Assembly (NCBI GenBank): GCA_044222395.1
Contig: JBGANK010000006.1
Coordinates: forward strand, 36,497-100,496
Reading direction: 5' to 3'
Origin: JAEUMD01 sp044222395
GTDB taxonomy: Bacteria; Pseudomonadota; Alphaproteobacteria; Rhizobiales; Hyphomicrobiaceae
Length of the DNA: 64,000 bases
The translations under genes and the position numbers were made by a program. Shown piece after piece: positions 1 through 10,200 of this stretch. The notes under the pieces were generated by a model. It saw only the letters and a list, made by a program, of their open reading frames with translations, searched no databases and was not told the origin of the DNA. Numbering within the stretch: position 1 is the stretch's first letter; each line of letters opens with the position of its first letter.

Positions 1-1446
1 GTCCTTTTCACGGCCGAGCGCATCCAGGTAGGTCCAGGCGTAAAGACCCGTCGAGTGTCCGTCGTCGAAGACGATCTTGGCGGCATAGTTGCCGACCGGC
101 TCGATGGCGGAGATCTTGACATTGCGTTTCCCGGCAACCGTGATGCGCTGGTCGGGCGAATGGCCCTGCACCTCGGCCGACGGGCTCATCACGCGCAGCA
201 TCTCGGCGGAAAGATCATAGGCGCGGCCGTCTGCGAAGCCGACGTTGAGACGTGCCTTGTCAAGGCTCACCTCGAGCCGGGGCGCGCCCGACGGCTTGCC
301 CTTCGCCCCATCGATCTCGCTCCAAACGCGCGCTGCAAGCTCGCGGAATGTCTGCGCATGCGCGCGTTGCGGCTCGGTCGCCGTGATAGGCTGGCCGGCA
401 TCCGAGCGCTCGCGGATCTCGATGTCGAGCGGAATCCCGCCCAAGAACGGCACGCCAAGCTTTTCAGCTTCGTTCTTCGCTCCGCCGTGCCCGAAGATCT
501 CGTGGCGCTCGCCGCACCTCGTGCAGATGAAGTAGCTCATGTTCTCGATGATGCCGAGCACCGGCACGTCGACCTTGCGGAACATGTTGAGACCCTTCCT
601 CGCATCGAGCAGCGCCAGGTCCTGCGGCGTCGACACGATCACGGCACCCGACAGCGGCACCTGCTGCGCCATCGACAGCTGCACATCGCCCGTACCCGGC
701 GGCATGTCGATGACCAGCACGTCGAGATCGCCGTCGATTCCCCAAGCGACGTCGCGCAGCATCTGGTTGAGCGCCGAAACGAGCATCGGTCCGCGCCAAA
801 CGACGGGCGTCGCCTCGTCGATCAGGAAGCCCATCGACATGGCTTTGAGGCCATAGGCCTGCATCGGCTTCAGCGTGTTGGTGTTGGGGATCTGCTCTGG
901 CTGGCCCGACAGGCCCAGCAGGCGCGGCTGCGAGGGACCATAGATGTCCGCGTCGAGCACGCCCGCCTTGAGGCCGTTGGCGATGAAGCCGAGCGCGAGA
1001 TTGACTGCGGTTGTCGACTTGCCGACACCGCCCTTGCCCGAAGCCACTGCGACGAGATGTTTGACGCCCGGCACGCCCGCATTCGCCTTGGGACGCGGCG
1101 CTCCGTCTCCCGCAGCTCCGCGTGCGCGTGCCTCCGTGACACGGCTATGCTCCTTTGCGCCTGAGCCGTTCGATTTCGGCGCCGAGGCCGTGCCGCGCGG
1201 CGCTTCCGCCGTCAGCACTGCTGTCGCGCCCGCAACGCCTGACACTTCCTCGACCACCTTCTGCGCGGCCTTGCGCAGTGGCTCGAGTTCTTCGGCCCGC
1301 GCTGCTGGAACCGTGATCGAGAAATAGACGCGGCCATCCTTTATGAGGATCTCCGACACGAGACCGAGGTCGACGATGTTCCCCTCAAGATCGGGGCCTT
1401 TGACCCGCTGCAGGGCCTCGAGCACCTGCGTCTTTGAAAGGGTCAT
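1..1446 (-). CDS. mrp: Mrp/NBP35-family Fe-S carrier ATPase with C-terminal DUF971 domain (3' end cut by window)
   Basis: The product is a P-loop ATPase of the Mrp/ApbC family, which in known members carries and transfers Fe-S clusters in the cytoplasm. Starting at the ATG behind a GGAGAA site, 482 codons are open to the window edge. An N-terminal MIP18/DUF59 domain covers about residues 1-80. A Pro/Ala-rich linker follows, then the deviant Walker A SGKGGVGKST at 136-145 and the family's CxxC (ICTRC, Cys308 and Cys311). From about residue 385 the sequence matches DUF971, with GNYAAKIVFDDGHSTGLY-type residues near the edge. Ordinary bacterial Mrp proteins are about 360-380 residues and lack this tail. 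DUF59-Mrp-DUF971 is the architecture of plastid HCF101. The family assignment is firm; the stop codon lies outside the window. Confidence 0.93.
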   Translation of the reverse strand, partial: MTLSKTQVLEALQRVKGPDLEGNIVDLGLVSEILIKDGRVYFSITVPAARAEELEPLRKAAQKVVEEVSGVAGATAVLTAEAPRGTASAPKSNGSGAKEHSRVTEARARGAAGDGAPRPKANAGVPGVKHLVAVASGKGGVGKSTTAVNLALGFIANGLKAGVLDADIYGPSQPRLLGLSGQPEQIPNTNTLKPMQAYGLKAMSMGFLIDEATPVVWRGPMLVSALNQMLRDVAWGIDGDLDVLVIDMPPGTGDVQLSMAQQVPLSGAVIVSTPQDLALLDARKGLNMFRKVDVPVLGIIENMSYFICTRCGERHEIFGHGGAKNEAEKLGVPFLGGIPLDIEIRERSDAGQPITATEPQRAHAQTFRELAARVWSEIDGAKGKPSGAPRLEVSLDKARLNVGFADGRAYDLSAEMLRVMSPSAEVQGHSPDQRITVAGKRNVKISAIEPVGNYAAKIVFDDGHSTGLYAWTYLDALGREKD

Positions 1447-2086
1447 CTTGTTCTCCTGTAATGAACTGGAATGAGTTGTCAAAAACCGCGGCTGCATCGT
1501 CACGCTGGTCTGCTGCGCATCGACGTCGCCTGCTCGTGCTCATCGGCTGACCTCGACGACGAGCCGCTCGCAAAAAAGCTGCAGCCGACCCTCGCTTTCA
1601 GCCGATCCGATCGCCCGCTTCGATGCCAGACCGCACGGCAGACTTCAAGATCAAATCTCGACTTGGGGGATAGGCAATTATGCGGGCCGCCTACAGGCTC
1701 GAGTTGGCGTGTGGGACGCATAGACCAGACGCCTGACTGGATAGCTGGACTAATGACCGTCGACATATCGGTGCCAGTCTTCGACACGACCGTGACGACG
1801 AGAATGAAAATTCCATATGAGCACAAGTTGAGAGATTTTTTCTAAAAGTGGTGCGAATTGATCCTACGTATGGTAATATTTTCCAATTCTATCGCCATCG
1901 ACTTCACACTATGGCCGCCCGGATGCTATTTGCCGATCAAACCACCGACATCAGTGCGCGCCAGCATGCACGACTGGATCGCAGCGCACGAAGCGGGGGC
2001 GATCGCGCCAGCTGCGACACCAAGGCTGTACCGCTGGGTCTGTGCATCTACCCCTACCCGAAACGGCCCAGCCGCGGGAGGACGCG
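1447..2086. other. Intergenic region between divergent mrp and the TSUP gene, no gene recognised
   Basis: Open frames of about 80-128 codons overlap here on both strands, but none has a convincing ribosome-binding site, a recognisable domain or a codon pattern better than its antisense frame. The part around 1840-1900 is more AT-rich than its surroundings and could hold promoters for the genes on either side. I see no strong hairpin or tandem repeat. Confidence 0.5.
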
Positions 2087-2917
2087 ATGACGTCGTTCGC
2101 CCTCGAAACGCTACTGATGATCTCAGCAGGTGGCGCGGTCGTCGGTTTCCTCGTCGGATTGACCGGCGTCGGCGCCGGCGCACTGATGACACCGATGCTC
2201 ATCGCCGGCTTCGGATTGAGCCCCGCAACTGCCGTCGGCACTGATCTGCTTTTCGCCTCGATCACCAAGGCCACGGCCGCCTTCCGCCATCACAAGCTCG
2301 GCAACGTCAATTGGGGCATATTGAAGTGGCTCGCTGCCGGCAGCCTCAGTGCCGCCACGGCAACCCTCGTCTGGCTCTATCTAATGGCGCCGGAAACCGC
2401 GCGCCTGGCCGATCTGATCCGCGGATTGCTGGCAATGCTGTTGGTGCTGAGCGCCATCATCATACCCTTGTGCCCGTGGGTGCTCCGCTCCCGCCGCCGC
2501 GATGCAGGCGCCGTAGATGTTGCCGCACGTCCTGGCTTCACCCTCTTCACCGGCATAATTCTTGGCGTCATGGTGACGCTGACGTCGGTCGGTGCCGGCG
2601 CCATCGGCGTCGCCGTTCTTTCGGCGCTCTATCCCGCATTGCTCGCCCGCCGCATCGTCGGCACCGACGTTGTTCACGCAATACCACTCGCATTCCTTTC
2701 CGGCGTCGGCCACCTCGGCATGGGCAATATCGACTGGCTGGTGCTGGCCGCCCTGTTGACGGGCTCGATCCCCGGCATAGCCGTCGGATCACGCCTCACC
2801 GGCTTCATTCCCGATTGGCTGCTCCGGCTGATCCTGTCGTGCGTCTTGCTCTATGCCGCCTACCTGCTTCTGCCGTTCCTGGTGAAGCTTGTCGCAAGCC
2901 TCGCCGGCAGCGCTTGA
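2087..2917 (+). CDS. TauE/SafE (TSUP) family membrane transporter
   Basis: This 276-residue integral membrane protein belongs to the TSUP family, whose members export sulfite, sulfoacetate or related anions across the inner membrane. The N-terminal helix carries the family signature, with GFLVGLTGVGAGALMTP at about residues 18-34. A second, related GVMVTLTSVGAGAIGVAV stretch sits near residue 165, showing the two inverted halves of the family with about four hydrophobic helices each. I chose the ATG at 2087 because GGGAGG lies just upstream; a GTG 15 codons earlier has no such site. The substrate cannot be read from the sequence, and no sulfur-metabolism gene is adjacent. Confidence 0.88.
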   Translation: MTSFALETLLMISAGGAVVGFLVGLTGVGAGALMTPMLIAGFGLSPATAVGTDLLFASITKATAAFRHHKLGNVNWGILKWLAAGSLSAATATLVWLYLMAPETARLADLIRGLLAMLLVLSAIIIPLCPWVLRSRRRDAGAVDVAARPGFTLFTGIILGVMVTLTSVGAGAIGVAVLSALYPALLARRIVGTDVVHAIPLAFLSGVGHLGMGNIDWLVLAALLTGSIPGIAVGSRLTGFIPDWLLRLILSCVLLYAAYLLLPFLVKLVASLAGSA

Positions 2918-3247
2918 GCCGGAAATCGCACTGCACCTCCTTTTTCGCGGCACCTTGAACCTCGCCGCTGCCTGTCGCGACCAACTCTTGGCCCCGGCGA
3001 CCGAAGGCAGTTGGCATCCAATCATGAGCGGCCGTTGACGATCCGGCTGGATGCTGCCCGATCGGTTGCTGGGGGCAGTGCCGCCCGGATTTACCATTGC
3101 CGTCGCCGACGGCAGACCGCCCGTGCTGGCAGCAAGAACTCAATGGAGCTAAACTCCAGCCATGCTTCCGGCCGACCAGAAAGCGCAAATAGCCGATCAT
3201 CGCGGCGCCAGACCACCATGCCGTGCCTTGAGCGAGTGGACCAGGCC

Positions 3248-5479
3248 ATGGATGTGAGATTGGACGACGGCCGATCTTTCAAGGCGGGCATGGAGCTGGA
3301 CCGCGCGGTGCTGCCCGCGCATTGGCGCGCGATTCCAGCCCCGCTGATCGAGCGAGCCATCTGGCTTGCGCTGCTCGTCGTACTGCACGTTTTCGTCACG
3401 AGTGGCATTGCCCGCGCCGCCTCCCCGCAAATGTCACTCGCAATGTCGGACGGCACGCCCCTCCAGTTAACCCCGGCCCCAGCGCAAGGCGCGAATTCGC
3501 ACCTGCGGCTTGCACAGCTCTCCCAGCATTGCTCGCCACGGCTGCGCAAGGCTGGGCGCTGCGGGCGGCGACCGCAAGGCAGCTCACGCACCAATCCCAA
3601 CGCTGGAACCGACACTCACCGGCGCATTGTCTGCATCAATGGCCGCAGCACAGGCAGTTCGTGCCGTTGTCCAAACGGCGACGAGGCGCGGCGCGTCGGG
3701 CGCAACGTCTATCGATGCGAGGCAGGTCAGCGTTCCTGTCCTCCCGGTACGAAACGTGTCGGCAGGAAGTGCGTCGGCGGAACCCCACCCGGCGGCAACA
3801 ACCCGCCCGACCGCGGCCACTGCATCGGCGGCACAATGCGGCACGGCGCGTGCAGTTGCCCGCCACCATCGACACCCCAATCCATTGGCCGTAATTCCTA
3901 CCGCTGCGTCGTCCCACCTTGCCCGAAAGGCACCAAGCGCAGCGGTCGCCTGTGCCTTCCCACGGCAACGCCGGACCCGCAGACACCCCAATGCCCGCCC
4001 GACACGCATCGGATCGGCCGGCGCTGCGGAGGCGATGCGCGCCCCGACCCCACGCCACCCGGTCCCGTTTGCCGCAAGGGCTGGCAGCTGCGCGGCGGCA
4101 AGTGCAGCCGCGTGATCGGTAGCGCCTGCCCGCACGGAACACGCCGCGATGATGGCCGCTGCCGACGCATTCCATCGACGGCCATTCCAGGCATACCGGT
4201 TCCTCCGCCTCTGGCCGCACCGCAGCCGCCCGCTGCTGCCGCCACGCTCGACGACGCACCCTACGAGCCCGGAGAAATCCTGGTCGAGATCGCCAGCGCG
4301 ACGGCCCAGCAGGTGTCCAGCCGTCTGATCGGCACCTACAGCCTCACCACGCTGTCGCGCACGCAGCTCAACATGCTGGGCACCAGTCTTTATCGCTTCC
4401 GCATTCCTGCCAGCCGTGAGGTCGAGGCCGTTGCAGCCGATATCGCGCGCGAGCCCGGCGTCGAAACCAGCCAACCCAACTGGCGCTACTCCCTCAACCA
4501 GCGCCAGCCGACCGTCTTGATAAACGATGACGGCGGCGCCACCCCGCAGCAAGTAACCGAACCCAAGTCCGTGGCCGCCGCTTCTCCTGCCGAGGCGCTG
4601 CCCCAGTTCGCCCTCGACATGATCGATGCCCGCAAGGCCCTGAACGTTTCCCGCGGCGCCAACGTGCTCATTGCGATCATCGATACGGGCATCGAGGAAA
4701 CCCATCCTGAACTCACCGGAACCGTCGCCGCCCGCTTCAATGCATTTCCGTCTCAGCCGTTCGTGCCCGACACGCACGCAACGGCCATCGCCGGCATCGT
4801 CGCTGCACAACGCAACCTCGCCGGCATTGCACCCGACGCCCGCATCCTCGCCGTTCAGGCCTTCACGCCGACAGGCAAGGGCGACAAGGGCAACAAGGTA
4901 GCTGCCGATGCCATGGACAGCGGCAGAGGCACCTCGCATCGCATCTCTGTCGGCCTCGATTGGGCCTTGATGAAGGGGGCACGCGTCGTCAACATGAGTT
5001 TCGCCGGGCCGCGCGAGGATTCGCTCGTGGCACGTTTGATCGCCAAGGGCGACGAGGCAGGGGTCATCTACGTTGCTGCAGCAGGCAATGCCGGCCCCAA
5101 GGCTCCGCCGGCCTATCCGGCCGCCCATCCCGCCGTCATCGCCGTCACCGCCATTGATGAACAGCGCCAACTCTACTCGCACGCCAATGTCGGCGAATAT
5201 ATCGCCCTCGCCGCCCCCGGCGTCGACGTCATGGCGCCCGCGGCGGGCAACGCCTACGATCTCGAAACGGGCACATCGTTCGCCGCCGCTCACGTGTCAG
5301 CTGTGGCTGCATTGGTCCTCTCCACGTCACCCGCGATCGGACGTGAACGCCTGCTTGCCCGCCTCAAATCCACCGCCGCGGATCTCGGCCCCCCAGGCAC
5401 AGACCCGGAATTCGGTTCCGGCTGCGTCAACGCTCTCCGCGCCGTCACCGAACAGTCGATCCAGGCAGTTGGCCCCTGA
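3248..5479 (+). CDS. Secreted S8 (subtilisin-like) serine protease with Cys-rich repeats
   Basis: The protein is a probable exported subtilase of about 743 residues. A long n-region precedes a hydrophobic stretch (WLALLVVLHVFVTSGIARA) that looks like a signal peptide cleaved after ARA. Next comes a Cys-rich region at about 3640-4170 with at least five units of the form CPxGTxRxGRxC. A Pro-rich linker and a fervidolysin-type propeptide (EPGEILVEI ... QPNWRY) follow, then the S8 domain with Asp479 (IIDTG), His510 (DTHAT) and Ser677 (GTSFAAAHV), plus the AAGNAG oxyanion motif. The start is uncertain: ATGs at 3248 and 3290 both place the signal peptide sensibly, while frames extending to 3011 add sequence that does not look coding. 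The roughly 300 bases before it hold nothing else. The substrate is unknown. Confidence 0.87.
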   Translation: MDVRLDDGRSFKAGMELDRAVLPAHWRAIPAPLIERAIWLALLVVLHVFVTSGIARAASPQMSLAMSDGTPLQLTPAPAQGANSHLRLAQLSQHCSPRLRKAGRCGRRPQGSSRTNPNAGTDTHRRIVCINGRSTGSSCRCPNGDEARRVGRNVYRCEAGQRSCPPGTKRVGRKCVGGTPPGGNNPPDRGHCIGGTMRHGACSCPPPSTPQSIGRNSYRCVVPPCPKGTKRSGRLCLPTATPDPQTPQCPPDTHRIGRRCGGDARPDPTPPGPVCRKGWQLRGGKCSRVIGSACPHGTRRDDGRCRRIPSTAIPGIPVPPPLAAPQPPAAAATLDDAPYEPGEILVEIASATAQQVSSRLIGTYSLTTLSRTQLNMLGTSLYRFRIPASREVEAVAADIAREPGVETSQPNWRYSLNQRQPTVLINDDGGATPQQVTEPKSVAAASPAEALPQFALDMIDARKALNVSRGANVLIAIIDTGIEETHPELTGTVAARFNAFPSQPFVPDTHATAIAGIVAAQRNLAGIAPDARILAVQAFTPTGKGDKGNKVAADAMDSGRGTSHRISVGLDWALMKGARVVNMSFAGPREDSLVARLIAKGDEAGVIYVAAAGNAGPKAPPAYPAAHPAVIAVTAIDEQRQLYSHANVGEYIALAAPGVDVMAPAAGNAYDLETGTSFAAAHVSAVAALVLSTSPAIGRERLLARLKSTAADLGPPGTDPEFGSGCVNALRAVTEQSIQAVGP

Positions 5480-5736
5480 GATCCCGCAACCCCGACTCAA
5501 ACTGGGGCACGATTGCGCTCGGGCCATAAAGCCCCCATTTGGCCAAAGTCCCTGTTCCAAAAAGGCTCCTTCAACGCGTCTTGCGTTAACCCACGCATCG
5601 ATTTGCTGCCGGATTCTGCGACGAGACTGCTGCGTTGAGCCACCCATCGGAACCCCGAAGATCTATGTTATGCCTGCCCCGCTACCATTCGGCCCCAGAC
5701 CCCTCGTCCCCCTCGCAATCGGATTGAACAGGTAAA

Positions 5737-7236
5737 GTGAGCAGGCTCCTACGCAAACAGTCACCTGAAGCGGCAGCAGCAGATCGTCAGCCGGTCGAGG
5801 TGGAGAACGAGGTCGGTGGCGATGCCGTCGTCGCCGTGCACACCTCACCGGAGCGAGCAGCATCGCCCGCTAGAGGCAGGCCGGAGCGCGCACCAAAGAT
5901 TGCTGATGAACAAGGTGCGTTGCCACCACCGCGCACGTCGCTCCTGCGCCGCATCTTGCGCGTGACCTGGAAAACCTTGTTGCCGCTCGTCATGCTCGCG
6001 CTCGGGTACGCCGGCTACAAGTACTTGAAGGCAACCCGGCCCGAAGCGCCAAAGCAGGTCCAGGCGGAACTCGCATTCGCCGTCGAGACGCTGACCGTCG
6101 CGCGCACGACGGTGCAGCCTACGCTGACGCTTTACGGGTCGATCGTTGCCGGCCGCCAGGTCGACATTCGCGCCCTTGTCGCCGGTCGCATCGTCAAGAC
6201 CCACGACGAGCTTCGCGAGGGAGGTCACATCCGTACCGGCGAAACGCTTCTCGAGATCGATCCATTCGAATACACGGCCGCGCGCGACGAACTGAAGGCC
6301 CAGCGCGCCGAAGCCGCAGCGCGCCAGACCGAGCAGGAGGCCTCGCTGGCAGCCGACAAGACCTCGCTCGAACACGCCAAGGCACAGTTGGAAATCGGCA
6401 AGGCCGACGTCGAGCGCGCCCAGCAGCTAGCCAGCCGCGGCAACCTCCCCGAGCGGTCCCTCGACGACCGCCGCCAGATCGTCTTGCAACGTCAGCAGGC
6501 CGCCGACCAGCTCGCCAACGCGATCCGCGTCTGGGAAACGCGCATCGCTCAGACCAAACTCGCGGTCGAACGCCTCGACGTGTCCATAGCGCGGGCCGAG
6601 CGGCGCTTGAGCGAAACAAGCCTGCAAGCCCCGTTCGACGCCTACGTCACGGAAGTCGGCGCCCAGGTCGGTCGCATGATGTCGATCAACGACAAGGTCG
6701 CGACCCTGATCGACCGCAACTGGATCGAGGTCCAGTTCTCGCTGCCTGACAGCCCGTTTGGACGAATCCTGTCGCGCGACGGCAAGCTGGAAGGGCGCGC
6801 CGCCAGGATCCGCTGGAGCGTCGGCGAGGAAACTTTCACCTACGATGCCAAGATCATCCGAGCCGCCGCCCGCATTGCCTCTGCCACCGGCGGCATCGAC
6901 GTATTTGCTCGCATCAGCGATCCTTCCAAGCCAATTCCATTGCGTCCGGGCGCCTTCGTCGAGGTGTCGCTTGACGACATCACATTTACGGACGTCTTCC
7001 GCGTTCCTGGCACCGCGGTTTACGGTGGCAACACGATCTACGCCATCCTCGACGGCCGGCTCGATCCGCGCGAGGTGACGATTGTCGGGACAGTCGCCAG
7101 CGACCTGCTCGTAAAGGGGCCATTTAGCGACGGCGAGCGCATCGCCACCACGCGCATTTCGACCCCCGGCAAGGGCGTGCTCGTTAAGGAGATCGGCAGT
7201 CCGGCGGCCACGACCAGAGAAAGCGTCGCGCGATGA
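5737..7236 (+). CDS. RND efflux pump periplasmic adaptor subunit (HlyD/MFP family)
   Basis: This 499-residue protein is the membrane fusion protein of a tripartite efflux pump. It would link the inner-membrane permease encoded next to an outer-membrane channel. A single membrane anchor lies at about residues 68-90 after a charged cytoplasmic stretch. It is followed by the lipoyl-like half motif (RALVAGRIVKTHDELREG), a long coiled coil rich in Ala, Glu, Gln and Lys (about 185-285), the second lipoyl half (SETSLQAPFDAYVTEVGAQVG) and beta-barrel/membrane-proximal domains. The start is GTG with a short AGG-type site. Its last four bases overlap the permease start, so the two are translationally coupled. 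No outer-membrane channel or TetR-type regulator is adjacent. Confidence 0.92.
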   Translation: MSRLLRKQSPEAAAADRQPVEVENEVGGDAVVAVHTSPERAASPARGRPERAPKIADEQGALPPPRTSLLRRILRVTWKTLLPLVMLALGYAGYKYLKATRPEAPKQVQAELAFAVETLTVARTTVQPTLTLYGSIVAGRQVDIRALVAGRIVKTHDELREGGHIRTGETLLEIDPFEYTAARDELKAQRAEAAARQTEQEASLAADKTSLEHAKAQLEIGKADVERAQQLASRGNLPERSLDDRRQIVLQRQQAADQLANAIRVWETRIAQTKLAVERLDVSIARAERRLSETSLQAPFDAYVTEVGAQVGRMMSINDKVATLIDRNWIEVQFSLPDSPFGRILSRDGKLEGRAARIRWSVGEETFTYDAKIIRAAARIASATGGIDVFARISDPSKPIPLRPGAFVEVSLDDITFTDVFRVPGTAVYGGNTIYAILDGRLDPREVTIVGTVASDLLVKGPFSDGERIATTRISTPGKGVLVKEIGSPAATTRESVAR

Positions 7237-10200
7237 TTCGGCGTCGACCGTTCAACCGATTGGGCCGCTTCGCAGGCCGCGCCACGCGCTCGGATGCCCC
7301 CCACGGCTTCATCGAGACATTCGCGCGTCACCGCACCGCGCCCAACCTGCTCATGGTGACGCTGGTCCTGATCGGCATCTTCGCCATCGCCAAGCTCAAC
7401 CGCCAGTTCTTCCCTAACATTGATATTCCCGTCGTCAGCGTCACGGTGCCCTGGCCCGGCGCCAGCGCCGAGGATGTGGAAAGTAATATCCTCGACGTTC
7501 TGGAGCCTGAGCTGCGCTTCCTCGACAATGTCAACGAGGTCACCGCGATCGCACGCGAAGGCAACGCCGTCATTTCCATCGAGCTGACCTCCGCCGCCGA
7601 CGCGCAGAAGGCACTCAACGACGTCGAGCAAGCCGTCGCCCGCGTGACCACGCTGCCCGAGACTGCAGAGCGCCCTGTAATCTCGCGTGCCGAGTTCTTC
7701 GACAGCGTCGCCAAGGTCGCCATCGCCGGCCCCTACTCGGAAAAAGTGCTGAAGACGTACGCCAAGCAGATCCGGGACGGACTGCTCGCCGCTGGTATCG
7801 ATCGCGTCGTCTTCGGCGGAACGCGAAACGAGGAGATCTGGATCAGCGTTGCCGAGGCCGACTTGCGCCGTCTCGGCCTGACGCTCGACGGCATTTCCAA
7901 GCAGGTCCGCGAGAACACGCAGGACATCCCCGCCGGCCGGCTCGAGGGCAAGGTCGACGTCCTCTTGCGCTCCAAAGCCGAGCGCCGGACACCGGAACTC
8001 ATCGGCGAGATCGAGATACGCTCGTCTGTAACCGGAGAGAAGATTCGCCTCCGCGACATTGCCGAGATCGGCACCCGCTTCGACCGCGAAGGCCAACAAG
8101 GTTTCTATCACGACCAGCACGGCATCGAATTGCAGGTCCAGCGTTCACGCTCTGCCGATACGCTCGAGACCATGCGCATCATGAATGAGCATCTCGAGAA
8201 GCTGCGGCCGACGCTGCCCCCGACGATGTCCGTCGTCGTCCATGACGTCGCCGGCAAGCTCGTCGTCCAGCGCTTGTGGATCCTTATCGAGAATGGCTTG
8301 CAGGGCCTCACCCTGGTTCTGGCGATGCTTTTCATCTTTCTCAACGCCCGCATCGCATTCTGGGTCGCCATGGGGATTCCCGTCTCGCTCCTGGCCGCGC
8401 TTGGCGTGATGTACGCGACCGGACAGTCGATCAACATGGTGTCGATGTTCGCACTCATCATGATGCTGGGCATCATCGTCGACGACGCGATTGTCGTGGG
8501 CGAGCAGGCCGCAACCAACGAGGAGAGCGGCATGACGCGCCTCGATGCAGCCGAGCAAGGCGCACTCCAGATGATGGCGCCTGTCCTCGCGGCAACGCTC
8601 ACGACGGCATTCGCCTTCTTGCCGATCATGTTCATGTCAGATCGCCTCGGCGACATGATGCGCGCCGTTCCGCTCGTCGTCATCTCCGTGCTCGCCGCCA
8701 GCACGATCGAGTGCTTCCTGATTCTCCCTGGCCACTTGCGCCATGGCCAAGCGACCGCTGCCGCGCGCAAGCCCAGCCGTGCGCGCGTCGCGTTTGATCG
8801 CCGCTTCGCGCATTTTCGCGATCACTCCTTCGGGGCCACGGTGTCACTTGCCTATCGCTGGCGATACACGACCATCGCCGCGATGATCGCACTGCTAATC
8901 GTCTCGCTCGGACTGCTCGCAGGCGGGCGCGTGGGCTTCGAATTCTTCCCATCACCGGAACCGGAGAACATTTCCGCCTATGTCACGTTTGCGCCCGGCA
9001 CGCCGCGCGAGCAGCAGCAGAACGCAATCAAACAGATTGAGGAGGCGCTCTATCGGACCGAGCGCAGCCTGCTTGCCGAACAGCCGGGATCCGGTGGCAA
9101 GATCGACGTCGAACCGCGCCAGCCCACTGCGAATGCCAGCGACGCCAAAGCCGGCAGCCCGTCCGGCGCGGCCAGCGATCGCCTGGTCGAGACTGCGTTC
9201 ACGACCCTTGGTCGCACCGGTCGCGTCCAGGGTGACAATGTTGCCGAAATCGACGTGCAGCTGACGCCAAGCGAGACACGCAAAGTGCCGACCAAGCGCA
9301 TTATCGCCGCCTGGCAGAGGGCCCGCCCGCCGATTCCCGGCGTCGAGCGCGTCTCCATCTTCGGCCGCCGCGGCGGCCCGCCTGGACGCGACATCGATTT
9401 GCGCTTGCAGAACGGACCCGTCGAAACCTTGAAGCGCGCCGCCGAAGACGTCAAGCAGGCACTCACCGCCTTTCCTGGAGTCTCCGGCATCGACGACGAC
9501 CTACCCTACGGCAAACAGGAATACGTCTTCGAGCTGACCCCGCGCGGCCTCGCCCTCGGCTTCACTGGCCAGACCATCGGCCAGCAGGTGCGCAATGCCT
9601 TCGAGGGCAACATCGCCACGCGCTTTGCCCGCGACGACCAGGAGATCATCGTCCGCGTCAAACGCCGCCAGGAATTGGCCGGTCGTGCCGACCTGGAACA
9701 ACTCTACGTGACGACCACGCGCGGCGACCGCGTGCCATTGCCGGAAGTCGTGAAGATCACCGAACGCCGCAGCTTCTCCATCGTCCAGCGCAAGGATGGC
9801 GTGCGCACCGTTTCAGTCACGGCCGACGTCGACAGCGAAGTGACCAAGTCGCAGGACGTTCTTGACCGACTGACACGCGAGGTTCTGCCCCAGGTCATGG
9901 AGAAGTACGGACTGACCTACGTCTTCAAGGGACGCGCCGACGAGACGCAGAAGTCATTCAAGGATTTGAGGCTCGGCACGATGCTCGCCCTCGCACTCAT
10001 CTTCATTGTGCTTGGCTGGGTGTTTGGCAGCTACTGGAAGCCGCTTGCGGTCATGGCGATCATTCCGTTCGGCTTTGTCGGCGCCGTGATGGGCCACTAC
10101 GTCATGGGTTACAATCTCACCATCATCAGCCTGATAGGCTTGCTCGGCCTTTCGGGCATCGTCGTCAACGATGCGATCGTCCTCGTCACCCGAATTCGCG

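Noticed and set aside
1500..2244. Overlapping short open frames in the mrp-TSUP gap
   Set aside because: No ribosome-binding site or domain, and frames exist on both strands over the same bases.
3584..5293. Long open frame opposite the S8 protease gene
   Set aside because: It is a GC-driven antisense shadow: Gly/Asp/Ala-rich composition, no ribosome-binding site, and the plus strand encodes a complete protease with catalytic triad.
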